A DNA stretch of 41,336 nucleotides from Ralstonia pickettii (GCF_001699815.1 NZ_MCGB01000038.1:1-41336); one strand, 5' to 3'; numbered from the stretch's first letter, positions 20,231 through 28,728 are shown. Program-made: numbers and translations. Notes: generated from the letters alone by a model not told the origin.

Positions 20231-20584
20231 TCAGGCGGGGGCGTATTCGCCGAGCTTCAACAGGTTGCCGTGCGGGTCGATCACGTAGAGCTCTTTCATG
20301 CCCCACGGACGCACCGCCGGCGGCGCGAGCTCCAGCCCGCGCGCGGTGAATTCTTCAAACAGCGCCTGCGTGCTCGGCACACGCAGGTAGCACGAGGTGT
20401 GCTCGGCAATGCGGCGGTCGTCGCACAGCCAGAAATGGATTTCAGTGCCATCGCGCTGCACGATCAGGTAGTCGTCTGCGATCAGTGCCTGCGTGAACCC
20501 CAGCCGCTCCGTATAGAAGCGGGCCGACTCCTGCAGGTCCAGCGAGGCAAGCACGGGGATGGTGCTGTCGATGCGCGCCTTCAT
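20231..20584 (-). CDS. VOC-fold (glyoxalase/bleomycin-resistance-like) protein between the metH halves
   Basis: A 117-residue vicinal-oxygen-chelate protein with the two beta-alpha-beta-beta-beta modules: [20 protein letters not shown] opens the first, and [21 protein letters not shown] is the typical C-terminal half with its Glu ligand. It resembles the bleomycin-resistance/dioxygenase-like branch. The ATG at 20584 begins one base after the stop of the homocysteine-domain gene (TGACATG), and metH follows after 17 bp, so all three are one transcript. Function unknown; a role in repair or detoxification linked to methionine synthesis is only a guess from position. Confidence 0.88.
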   Translation of the reverse strand: MKARIDSTIPVLASLDLQESARFYTERLGFTQALIADDYLIVQRDGTEIHFWLCDDRRIAEHTSCYLRVPSTQALFEEFTARGLELAPPAVRPWGMKELYVIDPHGNLLKLGEYAPA

Positions 20585-20585
20585 G

Positions 20586-21626
20586 TCAGGCGGCTTCGAG
20601 ATACTGGCCGGGCCATGCACGCGGCTTGCGGTTGGCCACGCGGTCGGCGATCGCCTTGATGTGCTCCGGCGTGGTGCCGCAGCAACCGCCCACCAGATTC
20701 ACCAGGCCGGCCGAAGCAAACTCGTCGACCAGGCTGGAGGTGACCTCTGGCGTTTCATCAAAGCCCGTCTCGCTCATTGGGTTGGGCAGGCCGGCGTTGG
20801 GGTAGCACGAGACGGCCGTATCGCAAATCTTCGCCAGCTCGGCGATGTACGGACGCATCAACGCGGCGCCCAGCGCGCAGTTCAGGCCAAAGGTGATCGG
20901 CTTGGCGTGGCGCAGGCTGTTCCAGAACGCCTCGACGGTTTGGCCCGAGAGAATGCGGCCCGAGGCGTCGGTGACGGTGCCGGAGATCATCACGGGCACG
21001 CGCTCGCCGGTGTCTTCAAACAGCTGATCGATGGCGAACAGCGCTGCCTTGGCGTTGAGCGTGTCGAAGATGGTCTCGACCAGAAACACGTCCGCGCCGC
21101 CTTCGAGCAGCGCCTTGCCCTGCTCGTAGTAGGCGTCGCGCAGTTGGTCGAAGCTGACGTTGCGAGCGCCCGGGTCGTTCACGTCGGGCGAAATGCTGGC
21201 GGTCTTGGGCGTCGGCCCAAAGGCGCCGGCAACAAAGCGCGGCTTGTCGGGCGTGCTGTATTTGTCGCAGGCTTCGCGTGCCAGGCGGGCGGCCACGACG
21301 TTCATCTCGTAGGCCAGCTCCGCCATCTTGTAGTCTTCCTGAGCGATGGTCGTCGCACCGAAGGTGTTGGTTTCGATCAGGTCCGCGCCGGCAGCTAGGT
21401 ACTGCTCATGGATTTCACGGATGACGTCGGGGCGGGTGAGCAGCAGCAGCTCGTTGTTGCCCTTCACATCGATCGGGTGGTTGGCAAAGCGCTCGCCGCG
21501 GTATTGCGCCTCATTCAGCTTGTAGCGCTGGATCATGGTGCCCATCGCGCCGTCCAGGATCAGGATGCGCTCGCGCAGCAGCGCGGGCAGGTTGGCGGCA
21601 CGGGTGTAGGGCAGGGGCGCGGTCAT
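20586..21626 (-). CDS. metH: Homocysteine S-methyltransferase domain of split methionine synthase
   Basis: A 346-residue TIM-barrel homocysteine-binding domain, the N-terminal module of MetH encoded as its own gene. It starts with [14 protein letters not shown], contains ETNTFGAT, and keeps the zinc-binding cysteines: Cys250 in GLNCALGA and Cys315-Cys316 in [11 protein letters not shown]. The length matches the first quarter of E. coli MetH (about 325 residues) plus a short tail, with no sign of decay at the end, so this is a true split and not a broken gene. GGAG precedes the ATG. Only about 110 bp separate it from the rhodanese -10 region, too short for a cobalamin riboswitch. Confidence 0.94.
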   Translation of the reverse strand: MTAPLPYTRAANLPALLRERILILDGAMGTMIQRYKLNEAQYRGERFANHPIDVKGNNELLLLTRPDVIREIHEQYLAAGADLIETNTFGATTIAQEDYKMAELAYEMNVVAARLAREACDKYSTPDKPRFVAGAFGPTPKTASISPDVNDPGARNVSFDQLRDAYYEQGKALLEGGADVFLVETIFDTLNAKAALFAIDQLFEDTGERVPVMISGTVTDASGRILSGQTVEAFWNSLRHAKPITFGLNCALGAALMRPYIAELAKICDTAVSCYPNAGLPNPMSETGFDETPEVTSSLVDEFASAGLVNLVGGCCGTTPEHIKAIADRVANRKPRAWPGQYLEAA

Positions 21627-21736
21627 GGAAGGGACTCCGAGGTGCAGCGGCCGGTCGAATATTCAGAATTTGCGGCCAAAGCGGAATTTTACCAGTCGCA
21701 TCAATGACTTGCCGCCGTTGTGGGCAATCGCGCTTC

Positions 21737-21742
21737 TATAAT
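21737..21742 (+). promoter_or_regulatory. Candidate -10 box for the rhodanese gene
   Basis: A perfect TATAAT lies 35 bp upstream of the rhodanese ATG. TTGCCG at 21709-21714 is too far (22-bp spacer) for an ideal -35 box. Confidence 0.45.
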
Positions 21743-21777
21743 CGACATCACGCCCTTTGCCCGCCCTGACACTCGCC

Positions 21778-22170
21778 ATGCAATTGCTCGATCCCCCAGA
21801 CGCCCACGCCTTCCTGGAGCGCACGCCCGCCGCGCTTTTTGTCGACTGCCGCAGCGAAATGGAACACCTCTTCGTGGGGCATCCAGCCGGCGCCCACCAC
21901 GTCTCGTGGAACGACGGCCCGCATTGGGAGGTGAATCCGGAGTTCGTGCCGACCGTGCGCAAACTGACCGGTCACGGCATCGAGCGCCCCGTTGTGCTGA
22001 TCTGCCGGAGCGGCAATCGCTCGGCGGCTGCGGCGCATGCATTGGAAGAGGCCGGTTTTCGTGATGTCTACGTTGTGCGCCACGGCTTTGAGGGCGACCT
22101 CGACAGCACGCGCCACCGCAACACGCTCAACGGCTGGCGCCATGCCGGCCTGCCATGGGAGCAATGCTAG
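21778..22170 (+). CDS. Single-domain rhodanese
   Basis: A 130-residue sulfurtransferase-type domain. The catalytic loop is Cys76-Arg-Ser-Gly-Asn-Arg-Ser in LICRSGNRSAAAAHAL, and the CH2A-like start is FVDCRSEMEHLFVGHPAGAHHV-like, here with VGHPAGAHHV in place of the usual GHIPGA. No signal peptide, so cytoplasmic persulfide transfer is likely. The ATG at 21778 is preferred to a TTG 21 bases earlier. It is divergent from the methionine-synthase operon and ends at a strong bidirectional terminator; a sulfur-metabolism link with metH is possible. Confidence 0.88.
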   Translation: MQLLDPPDAHAFLERTPAALFVDCRSEMEHLFVGHPAGAHHVSWNDGPHWEVNPEFVPTVRKLTGHGIERPVVLICRSGNRSAAAAHALEEAGFRDVYVVRHGFEGDLDSTRHRNTLNGWRHAGLPWEQC

Positions 22171-22206
22171 AAGGACGCTATCGACGCGATAGTCGATCGA
22201 CACATG

Positions 22207-22244
22207 AAAAAACGCCCGGCAGCGCCATGCTCCGGGCGTTTTTT
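22207..22244. terminator. Bidirectional terminator between rhodanese and DUF3567 genes
   Basis: A 13-bp stem (AAAAAACGCCCGG / CCGGGCGTTTTTT, 12-base loop) gives T tails in both directions between two convergent genes. Confidence 0.93.
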
Positions 22245-22283
22245 GTTGATCCGTCCAGCGGGCGGTTTTGCCCGCACGGTACG

Positions 22284-22541
22284 TCAATGCATTGTGACCG
22301 GCTGCGTCATCACCGTGTCGAATTTGCCGAGGAAATCGTCGACTTCTTCAACGGTCGGTTCGCTGGCGATGAGCTTTTTCACGTCCTCGCGGAAATGCTC
22401 GGCCAACTCGCCGCCCAGGAAGATCTCACGTTTGAGGTTCTTGTCCACGATCTCGTAGCCGCCCGCTGACAGCATGGCGTGTTGGCCGTCTACACCGAAC
22501 TCGACAACACAGTAGTTGTCGCTGTTGTAGATCATCTGCAT
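22284..22541 (-). CDS. DUF3567 family protein
   Basis: An 85-residue soluble protein resembling DUF3567, a small family of Betaproteobacteria without known function. The N-terminus MQMIYNSDNYCVVEFG and the following GGYEIVDKNLKREIFLGGELAEHF-type core (GGYEIVDKNLKREIF) are typical. GGAGGTG sits right before the ATG at 22541. Its 5' region, 60-155 bases upstream, contains interleaved inverted repeats described separately. It ends at the terminator shared with the rhodanese gene. Confidence 0.83.
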   Translation of the reverse strand: MQMIYNSDNYCVVEFGVDGQHAMLSAGGYEIVDKNLKREIFLGGELAEHFREDVKKLIASEPTVEEVDDFLGKFDTVMTQPVTMH

Positions 22542-22600
22542 GGTGCACCTCCGAGGCGTCAATCGTCTTGCTGTTGTGGGGACTGCTCTACTGCTGCACC

Positions 22601-22696
22601 GGGTAGATGGGGCCCACCATCATGACTTCAAGGGCCGATCAATTCCCGCCTCATGACCGTTCTGCCCCATCTACCCCTTGGGCTTCATGATCGGCC
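22601..22696. repeat. Interleaved inverted repeats upstream of the DUF3567 gene
   Basis: Two perfect inverted repeats cross each other in the 319-base gap 22542-22860. Arm A GGGTAGATGGGGC (22601-22613) pairs with A' GCCCCATCTACCC (22664-22676); arm B GGCCGATCA (22633-22641) pairs with B' TGATCGGCC (22688-22696). TCATGA occurs three times (22620, 22651, 22685), spaced 31 and 34 bases. The order A-B-A'-B' allows either two mutually exclusive hairpins or a pseudoknot. I see nothing else in this gap. Confidence 0.7.
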
Positions 22697-22860
22697 ACAA
22701 AGTTCGCGAACGCGAGGCGAAATGTGTGACGTGCGTTGTGATCGCGTAACAAGACCTTTCCGTTTCTGCATCAAAAGAAGCAAGCGGCCTTCCGCCATTC
22801 GGCCAGTAGACGACGGGCCGTGTGCGGGGCGCGTGCAACTATCGGCAAGGCAGGCAGGCC

Positions 22861-23700
22861 TTATGGCGTGTCGCATTGACTCCCGCATCCTGCGTGCCCG
22901 AGGAACTCATCCAGATCGGCGAGGAAGCCCTCCTCCTGTTCGATGGGGGCCAGGTGCGCCGCGTGCGGAATCACTTTCAAACGGGCGTCAGGAATGTGCG
23001 TGGCGATCTCGCGTGCCGCTTCCACCGGGGCACCGGTGTCTTGGTCGCCTGTCATGACGAGCGTGGGACAGGCGATGCGCGCCAGCGCGCTGCGTGTGTC
23101 GAGCGCCTTGATGGCCAGGCATGTACCGACATAGCCGTGCGGTTGTGTGGCGCGCAGCAAGCCGCGGATGCGTTCAACGACGTCGGGATGGGCTTCACGA
23201 AACGGCGTGGTCAGCCAGCGCTGTATCGTGGGCTCGACAATGCCGCTCATACCGTGCGCTTCGACTTGACCGATGCGCTCGTCCCACATGACATGCGCTG
23301 ACGCCGGCGTGTAGCACACGGTGTCGCACAGCGTCAGCGAGAGCAGCCGCTGCGCGTGCCGCACGCCCAGGACCTGCCCGACCATGCCGCCCATCGACAG
23401 GCCAACGAAATGCACCTGTCCGATCGATAGCGCATCGAGCAGGCCGGCCACATCGTCCGCCATCTGGAACAGCGTGTAGGGGCCGTGCGGGGCGCTGGTC
23501 TTGCCGTGGCCACGTGCGTCGTAGCGCAGCACGCGATAGCGGCTGGCCAGGCGTCGGGCGGCGCTGTCCCACAATTGGTGGTCTACGCCCAAGGCGTGCG
23601 CAAGCACGACCCACGGGCCATCGGCGCCCTCGGTGCGGTGGTGGATGTCGATGTGGTTGGCGTGCACCGTGCCGGAATCGGAGAGGGCGTTGGTATCCAT
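22861..23700 (-). CDS. pcaD: Alpha/beta hydrolase, 3-oxoadipate enol-lactonase-like
   Basis: A 279-residue alpha/beta hydrolase. The nucleophile is Ser102 in FVGLSMGGMVGQ, the acid is the Asp in MTGDQDTGAP and the base is the His in IPHAAHLAP; the oxyanion region is VLAHALGVDHQLWD. This pattern is typical of PcaD, which opens the enol-lactone of the beta-ketoadipate pathway, but no other pca gene is in the window, so the substrate may differ. A strong AAGGAGG precedes the ATG, which begins one base after the stop of the DUF3108 gene, so the two are co-translated. The IclR gene upstream may control them. Confidence 0.8.
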   Translation of the reverse strand: MDTNALSDSGTVHANHIDIHHRTEGADGPWVVLAHALGVDHQLWDSAARRLASRYRVLRYDARGHGKTSAPHGPYTLFQMADDVAGLLDALSIGQVHFVGLSMGGMVGQVLGVRHAQRLLSLTLCDTVCYTPASAHVMWDERIGQVEAHGMSGIVEPTIQRWLTTPFREAHPDVVERIRGLLRATQPHGYVGTCLAIKALDTRSALARIACPTLVMTGDQDTGAPVEAAREIATHIPDARLKVIPHAAHLAPIEQEEGFLADLDEFLGHAGCGSQCDTP

Positions 23701-23701
23701 G

Positions 23702-24706
23702 TCAGCCTCCTTCCTGGGACTGGTAGACCAGATCGAACTGCATGCCGTTGGGCTCGGTCTGGCGCAGGCGTACCGGCAGCCAGCCGCGATCGGGGGACAG
23801 CCAGATCTCTACACGCCGTTTGTCATCCGCGCGGCGCGGCAGTCGTATGAAGTGTTGCGCACGAATCGTGCCGTTCGGCGTGTCGATGGTTTCCTCGCCG
23901 ACATGCTGGACGCGGGCCACTTCCACGCTGTCGGTATCGGCGATCGGGAATTCCAGCGTGAGGCCCGGGCTGGCGATGCGCGCGGGGCCGCCACGGGCCA
24001 ATCCGGTCAGTTGCAGGAAGACGCTGAAGCGGTCTTGCGTGCCTTCGGGCAACGGAAGCACGGCCGGCGAGCGGGTGAAAGTGACCGTGGGTGCGCTCTG
24101 TGCGCCGGATGCCGGTATGGAGTCGGTCGCGTAATGGAACGTCGTCACGTCGGGTTGTCGGCGCCCGCGCTCTTCTTCGTAGCGCGCGGGGGTTAGACCA
24201 TACGGGCCGACGGTGCCGGCGCTGCGAAACGCGAGTTTGCCGAAGAAGAGCGGCAACGGAATTTCCACGGCGAGCGTGTAACTTTTGCCATCGGTGGCCC
24301 AGCGGATCACGCCATCTTCGTTGCGCACGCCGTTGACGTAAGTGGCGTACCGCAGCGTGGTCGATGGTGGCAGCGAGAATGCGTCGCCCGGCGGTGCAGG
24401 CGGCCCGCCCGGGCCTTCGCCGCTCAGATCCTTGACCACGCCGGTATCGCCCGAGGCTTGAGCGCCAGCGCTGGTGAACTCGGACGGGTCCATGCTTGCC
24501 AGATCGGGCGCCGACACCCAGGGGGCCGGCGGCCACGTCACCTGACGGCTGCGCGCGATCCACACGACCGCAACGACGTGCAGCACGAGCACGGCCAGCA
24601 GCACGAGCCCGAACCGGCCAAGCCGATAGAAGCGACGCCTGCGGGGTTGCACGCGGTCGGTATTCAGTTCGTCAGCATTGCGGGGCGTTGGGTGCAACGT
24701 ATCCAA
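23702..24706 (-). CDS. DUF3108 family membrane-anchored protein
   Basis: A product of up to 334 residues with a basic N-terminus (RRRRFYRLGRFG), one transmembrane helix (LVLLAVLVLHVVAVVWIA), a Pro-rich periplasmic linker and a beta-rich C-terminal domain ending in RGWLPVRLRQTEPNGMQFDL, typical of DUF3108 proteins. Function unknown; probably periplasmic and envelope-related. The start is uncertain: TTG at 24706 overlaps the IclR gene by 35 bases, while GTG at 24652, 20 bases after the IclR stop, would still keep the membrane helix; neither has a clear Shine-Dalgarno. The one-base gap to the hydrolase gene indicates one operon. Confidence 0.8.
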   Translation of the reverse strand: MDTLHPTPRNADELNTDRVQPRRRRFYRLGRFGLVLLAVLVLHVVAVVWIARSRQVTWPPAPWVSAPDLASMDPSEFTSAGAQASGDTGVVKDLSGEGPGGPPAPPGDAFSLPPSTTLRYATYVNGVRNEDGVIRWATDGKSYTLAVEIPLPLFFGKLAFRSAGTVGPYGLTPARYEEERGRRQPDVTTFHYATDSIPASGAQSAPTVTFTRSPAVLPLPEGTQDRFSVFLQLTGLARGGPARIASPGLTLEFPIADTDSVEVARVQHVGEETIDTPNGTIRAQHFIRLPRRADDKRRVEIWLSPDRGWLPVRLRQTEPNGMQFDLVYQSQEGG

Positions 24707-25550
24707 GATCGGCGGAAAGTTGTTGTGCGGCCAGCCGCAAGCGCCGCTCCAGCGGGCTGCTCCAAGTGGTGTCGAAGGTGCTTTGTGCGCCCAACGCGAT
24801 CAGCACGAGACACAATTGGCCGTTGGCGTCGAACACCGGCAGCGACATCGCGTTGATGCCGGGCAGCACGCCACCGTGGATGCGCGAGACGCCACGCAGG
24901 CGCACGTCGGCGCAGATCGCATCGTAGGCTTCGAGCGTTTGCGGTAGCTCCGGGTTCTCGGAGTCGGCGGACTCGCCCTGGGCCGCAATGCGATCGAGTT
25001 CGCGCTGGATGAACGAGCGCGTCTGCGCGCGCGGCAAGTACGCGCCGAACACGCGGCCGGTGGCCGAGTTCAGCATCGGCATCACATCCCCCAGGCGCAA
25101 GCTGACCGTCACGGGATGGCTGGCTTCTTCCCAGTGGACGATGGCCGGGCCCTGGTTGCCCCAGACGGCCAGGCCGACAGTGTGATCGATCTCGTCGCGC
25201 AGCGCGGCGGCGGCGGGCCGGGCGCGGCGCATCGGGTCTTGTCGGTTCAGGCTCACCAGCCCCATTTCCAGCGCGAACGGACCCAGATCGTAACGGCCTT
25301 CGGGCGTTTGCGTGACAAGCCCCAGGCGCGCAAAGCTCACCAGATAACGGTGCGCCTTGGCGGGGTTCATGGGCGCGGCACGCGCGAGGTCGCGCAGCAT
25401 CATCGGGCCGGTGGTGTGCGTGAGCACTTCCAGCAGCCGGAAGCCGACTTCGATGGACTGGATGCCCGAGCGCGCGGGCGCATCCAATTCACCGTCGGCA
25501 TCGGGCTCCAGGTCGAGATCGGTGTCGGCGGGCAGCGGTGGCATGGTCAT
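24672..25550 (-). CDS. IclR-family transcriptional regulator (first)
   Basis: A 292-residue IclR regulator. The winged helix-turn-helix covers about residues 28-85 (SIEVGFRLLEVL, then MNPAKAHRYLVSFARLGLV), followed by the GAF-like effector domain with GDVMPMLNSATGRVFGAYL and the C-terminal SLPVFDANGQLCLVLIALG. It is divergent from the FAH-family gene with only a 76-bp gap, a classic arrangement for a local regulator, and upstream of the DUF3108/hydrolase pair on its own strand. ATG 25550 is used; ATG 25544 is equally possible. No Shine-Dalgarno stands out. Confidence 0.92.
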   Translation of the reverse strand: MTMPPLPADTDLDLEPDADGELDAPARSGIQSIEVGFRLLEVLTHTTGPMMLRDLARAAPMNPAKAHRYLVSFARLGLVTQTPEGRYDLGPFALEMGLVSLNRQDPMRRARPAAAALRDEIDHTVGLAVWGNQGPAIVHWEEASHPVTVSLRLGDVMPMLNSATGRVFGAYLPRAQTRSFIQRELDRIAAQGESADSENPELPQTLEAYDAICADVRLRGVSRIHGGVLPGINAMSLPVFDANGQLCLVLIALGAQSTFDTTWSSPLERRLRLAAQQLSADLGYVAPNAPQC

Positions 25551-25626
25551 GGGCGATGGATCGGTTCGGGCCAGTTTAGCCGATGCAAGGTGTACCATCC
25601 GCGCAGCTTTTCTCCACACAACGCAC

Positions 25627-26619
25627 ATGAAACTCGCCACCCTCAAGGATGGCTCGCGCGACGGCCAGTTGGCCGTGGTCTCGCGCGACCTCAAGACCGC
25701 TCACTTCGCCACGCACATCGCCGGCACGCTGCAGCGCGCGCTGGACGACTGGGCCTTCCACGCGCCGCAGCTGCAGGATCTGTACGACCAGCTCAACGCG
25801 GGCCGCGCACGCCACCCGTTTGCGTTCGATGCCGCCAACTGCATGGCGCCGCTGCCGCGCGCTTACCAGTGGGCGGATGGCTCGGCGTATTTGAATCACG
25901 TTGAACTGGTGCGCAAGGCGCGCGGCGCCGAGATGCCCCCCGAGTTCTGGACCGACCCGCTGATGTACCAGGGCGGCTCGGACGACCTAGCCGGCGCGCA
26001 CGATCCCATCGTCTGCCGCAGCGAGGCGTTCGGCATCGATTTCGAAGCCGAGGTGGCTGTCATCACCGGCGACGTGCCGATGGGCACCGAGGCGGCCGCC
26101 GCTGCCGAGGGCATCCGCCTGATCGTGCTGGCCAACGATGTGTCGCTGCGCAATCTGATTCCGGCGGAGCTGGGCAAGGGTTTCGGCTTCTTCCAGAGCA
26201 AGCCGGCCACGTCGTTCTCGCCCGTCGCCGTCACGCCCGATGAATTGGGCGACGCCTGGCGCGAACGCAAGGTACATCTGCCGATGACGGTGCGCTGGAA
26301 CAACAAGAAGGTCGGCCAGCCCGAGTGCGGCACCGATATGGTGTTCGACTTCGGTCAGCTGATCGCGCACATCTGCAAAACACGCAACGTGCGTGCGGGC
26401 AGCATCGTTGGCTCGGGCACGATTTCCAACGTGGACCGCAGCAAGGGGTACGCGTGCATTGCCGAGAAACGCATGCTGGAAACCATCGAATCCGGTGCGC
26501 CCATCACCGAATACATGCGCTACGGCGACACCGTGAAGATCGAGATGTTCGACGCCAACGGCGTGTCGATTTTCGGGGCGATCGACCAGGAAGTTGTCGC
26601 GCCGGGCACGCAGGCGTAA
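25627..26619 (+). CDS. Fumarylacetoacetate hydrolase-family enzyme
   Basis: A 330-residue FAH-superfamily protein. The metal-binding segment is recognisable at AFGIDFEAEVAVITGD (Glu ligands) and further in IVLANDVSLRN and GFGFFQSKPATSFSPV; GSGTISN and MLETIESG follow. These enzymes cleave C-C bonds in acylpyruvates or fumarylacetoacetate during aromatic breakdown. It is longer at its N-terminus than the minimal FAH domain and resembles the fumarylacetoacetase-like group of Burkholderiales. Flanked by two IclR genes, one divergent, one convergent with an 8-bp gap. The exact substrate cannot be fixed; no maleylacetoacetate isomerase or homogentisate dioxygenase is nearby. Confidence 0.88.
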   Translation: MKLATLKDGSRDGQLAVVSRDLKTAHFATHIAGTLQRALDDWAFHAPQLQDLYDQLNAGRARHPFAFDAANCMAPLPRAYQWADGSAYLNHVELVRKARGAEMPPEFWTDPLMYQGGSDDLAGAHDPIVCRSEAFGIDFEAEVAVITGDVPMGTEAAAAAEGIRLIVLANDVSLRNLIPAELGKGFGFFQSKPATSFSPVAVTPDELGDAWRERKVHLPMTVRWNNKKVGQPECGTDMVFDFGQLIAHICKTRNVRAGSIVGSGTISNVDRSKGYACIAEKRMLETIESGAPITEYMRYGDTVKIEMFDANGVSIFGAIDQEVVAPGTQA

Positions 26620-26627
26620 GCCTTGCC

Positions 26628-27536
26628 CTACGCGGATTCGGGCGTCGTCCGCGGACGGCGCCCCCGCTTTGGCGCAGCGGCACCGGCCATCAGCGCCTGC
26701 CCGTGATACCCCAGACGAAGGGATAGCGTCCGCCCGGCCTCGCGCAATAGCCGCGCGGCGGGCCCTTCCAGGCTCGAATCGAACACGCTGGACAAGCCCA
26801 GCGCCGTGATCGCCCCGGCCAGCTTGCCTTGTGAATCGAGCACCGGCACGGCCACCGAATCGATGCCGTGCACCAATGTCCCGCCGATGCGCGCCACGCC
26901 CTCCTGCCGCACCGCCTGCCAGCGCGCGCGGCAGTTCAGCCAGTCGGTCAGGCCCGCCTTGCCGGCACCCGGCCCGCGCAATTCACGGTCGATGAGCGAG
27001 ACGATCTGGATTTCGGGCACCCACGCCGCGCATGCCTGACCCGTGGCCGAATTCAGCAGGGGCATGACAGACCCCACCCTCACATTGACCGCCACCGGCC
27101 TGCCGCTGTCTTCCCAGCGCACGATGACCGGGCCGCGCGCGGTCCAGATCGACAGAAACACGCTTTCGTTCAGCCGCTCGGCCAGCTTGGGGAGCAGGTT
27201 GCTGCCCTCGCGCACGAAATCCACGTCGGACAGCGCCGACAGCCCCACCTGCAACGCCTGCGCCCCCAGCCGGTAGCGGGCGGAAGCGGGGTCCTGCTCG
27301 ACAAAACCCATGCGTTCCAGCGACACCAGGTAACGGTGCACCTTCGCGCGCGGCATGCCCAACTGCCGCCCGAGTTCGGAGACGGCGTGTGCGCCACCGG
27401 CATGCGCCATCGCCGAAAGCACGCTCAACGCGATCTCAGCGGACTGGATGCCGGCGCTGGTGCGTTCAGGCGTGGCGTCTTCTGCGGCCAGTTCGTGGGG
27501 CGATGTAACCGGGGGCAGGGGGGCGTCGATGGGCAT
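26628..27536 (-). CDS. IclR-family transcriptional regulator (second)
   Basis: A 302-residue IclR regulator, distinct from the first but similar in layout: HTH at about residues 29-85 (SAEIALSVLSAMAHAG, GMPRAKVHRYLVSLERMGF), effector domain with GSVMPLLNSATGQACAAWV, and VAVPVLDSQGKLAGAITALG near the end. The C-terminal 20 residues are basic (APKRGRRPRTTPESA). It is divergent from the luciferase-like monooxygenase gene across a 103-bp gap with repeats, so it probably controls that gene and itself. Confidence 0.92.
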   Translation of the reverse strand: MPIDAPLPPVTSPHELAAEDATPERTSAGIQSAEIALSVLSAMAHAGGAHAVSELGRQLGMPRAKVHRYLVSLERMGFVEQDPASARYRLGAQALQVGLSALSDVDFVREGSNLLPKLAERLNESVFLSIWTARGPVIVRWEDSGRPVAVNVRVGSVMPLLNSATGQACAAWVPEIQIVSLIDRELRGPGAGKAGLTDWLNCRARWQAVRQEGVARIGGTLVHGIDSVAVPVLDSQGKLAGAITALGLSSVFDSSLEGPAARLLREAGRTLSLRLGYHGQALMAGAAAPKRGRRPRTTPESA

Positions 27537-27561
27537 CTTGAAGTCTCGAGTGTCGCTTTAT

Positions 27562-27587
27562 AAGATACGCGTTACGTAAAAAGATAC
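27562..27587. promoter_or_regulatory. Candidate IclR operator: direct repeats flanking TTACGTAA
   Basis: AAGATAC occurs at 27562-27568 and 27581-27587, 19 bases apart start to start, with the perfect palindrome TTACGTAA (27572-27579) between them. It lies 26 bp from the IclR start and about 55 bp from the monooxygenase start. Assignment to the IclR protein is inference from position. Confidence 0.45.
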
Positions 27588-27639
27588 AAACGGCGCGGCG
27601 GCCCTGCGCGCTGGAAAAGACCTCGAACCCGGAGACGCC

Positions 27640-28644
27640 ATGAAGCTGTCGATCTTTTCCGTGCAGGACCACTACCCCGACCGGCCCCGCAGTCTGCCGC
27701 AACTCTACGCAGACGTCATCGCCCAGGCGCGCCACGCCGAAGCGCTTGGCTACGACACCTTCTGGGTGGCCGAGCATCACTTTCACGAGTACGGCGCTGT
27801 CCCCAACCCGGCAGTCTTTCTGTCGCATCTGGCCGCGCAGACACAGCGGCTGCGACTGGGCACGGCCATCTCGATCCTGACCTTCCACCACCCGGCCACG
27901 GTGGCCGAGAACTACGCGATGGTCGACGCGCTTTCCGGCGGGCGGCTGTCGCTGGGCGTGGGCTCCGGCTACCTCAAGCACGAGTTCGAAGGCTACGACG
28001 TCGATCCCGCCATCAAACGCGAGCGCTTTGACGAAGCGCTGATGCTTGTCGAGCGCTTACTTGCAGGTGAGCGTGTGCACCACGCGGGCCAGTTCCACAC
28101 GCTGCGCGACGTGCGCCTCAACGTTCTGCCGGTGCAGGCTCGCGTGCCGATCCACGTGGCAATCCTGCGGCGCGAGGCGGCGTATCACATTGGCCGGCAG
28201 GGCCGGCGCATGCTGTTCGTGCCGTATGCCTCGGTTGAAAGTTTTGAGGACATCCGCACGTTGATGGACGAATACCGCCGTGGCCTGGCCGAAGCAGGCA
28301 TTGCCGACACGCGTGGCATGGCGGCCGTCGCGCTGCATACGCATGTGGGCCCGACCGAAGCCGCCGTGCGTGCAACGGCCGCCGACGCATTCGACCTGTA
28401 TGTCGCCACGCGGCTCTACGCGCGTCGCCAGACGTACGACGATGTGCTCGCCAGCGGCCTGTCGTTGTTCGGCACGCCCGACGCGGTGGCCGAGAAGCTC
28501 GCGCAGCTGTCCGACATGGGCGTCGATCACGTGATGGCGCTGCACAACTTCGGGTTGATGCCGCAATCGGCGGTGCTCGAATCGATGCGCGCGTTGGTGG
28601 AGGATGCGCTGCCGCGCGCCGGCATCACTGCGCTCGCTGCCTGA
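27640..28644 (+). CDS. Luciferase-like (LLM-class) flavin-dependent oxidoreductase
   Basis: A 334-residue TIM-barrel protein of the bacterial luciferase-like monooxygenase class, using reduced FMN. Family marks are the N-terminal MKLSIFSVQDHYPD, GYDTFWVAEHHFHEYG, TFHHPATVAENYAMVDALSGGRL and GVGSGYLKHEFEGY. Such enzymes oxidise small organic substrates with O2 and need a flavin reductase, which is not present here. GGAG precedes the ATG. It is divergent from the second IclR gene and is followed on the same strand by a binding-protein gene and an enoyl-CoA hydratase gene. Substrate unknown. Confidence 0.92.
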   Translation: MKLSIFSVQDHYPDRPRSLPQLYADVIAQARHAEALGYDTFWVAEHHFHEYGAVPNPAVFLSHLAAQTQRLRLGTAISILTFHHPATVAENYAMVDALSGGRLSLGVGSGYLKHEFEGYDVDPAIKRERFDEALMLVERLLAGERVHHAGQFHTLRDVRLNVLPVQARVPIHVAILRREAAYHIGRQGRRMLFVPYASVESFEDIRTLMDEYRRGLAEAGIADTRGMAAVALHTHVGPTEAAVRATAADAFDLYVATRLYARRQTYDDVLASGLSLFGTPDAVAEKLAQLSDMGVDHVMALHNFGLMPQSAVLESMRALVEDALPRAGITALAA

Positions 28645-28728
28645 ACCTGTCGAGCCTGGGCGACTCCGCATCGCCAAACCGCCGCAAAACCGCTACGCTC
28701 TTTGCCAAACCACGGGAGGAGATCCCCA

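Noticed and set aside
21627-21777. Cobalamin riboswitch ahead of the methionine synthase operon
   Set aside because: The divergent gap is too short for the roughly 200-base element and no B12-box-like sequence was seen.
22653-23057. Plus-strand open frame across the DUF3567-hydrolase gap
   Set aside because: Overlaps the 3' end of the hydrolase gene on the other strand and encodes Arg/Pro-rich text without motif; no ribosome site.
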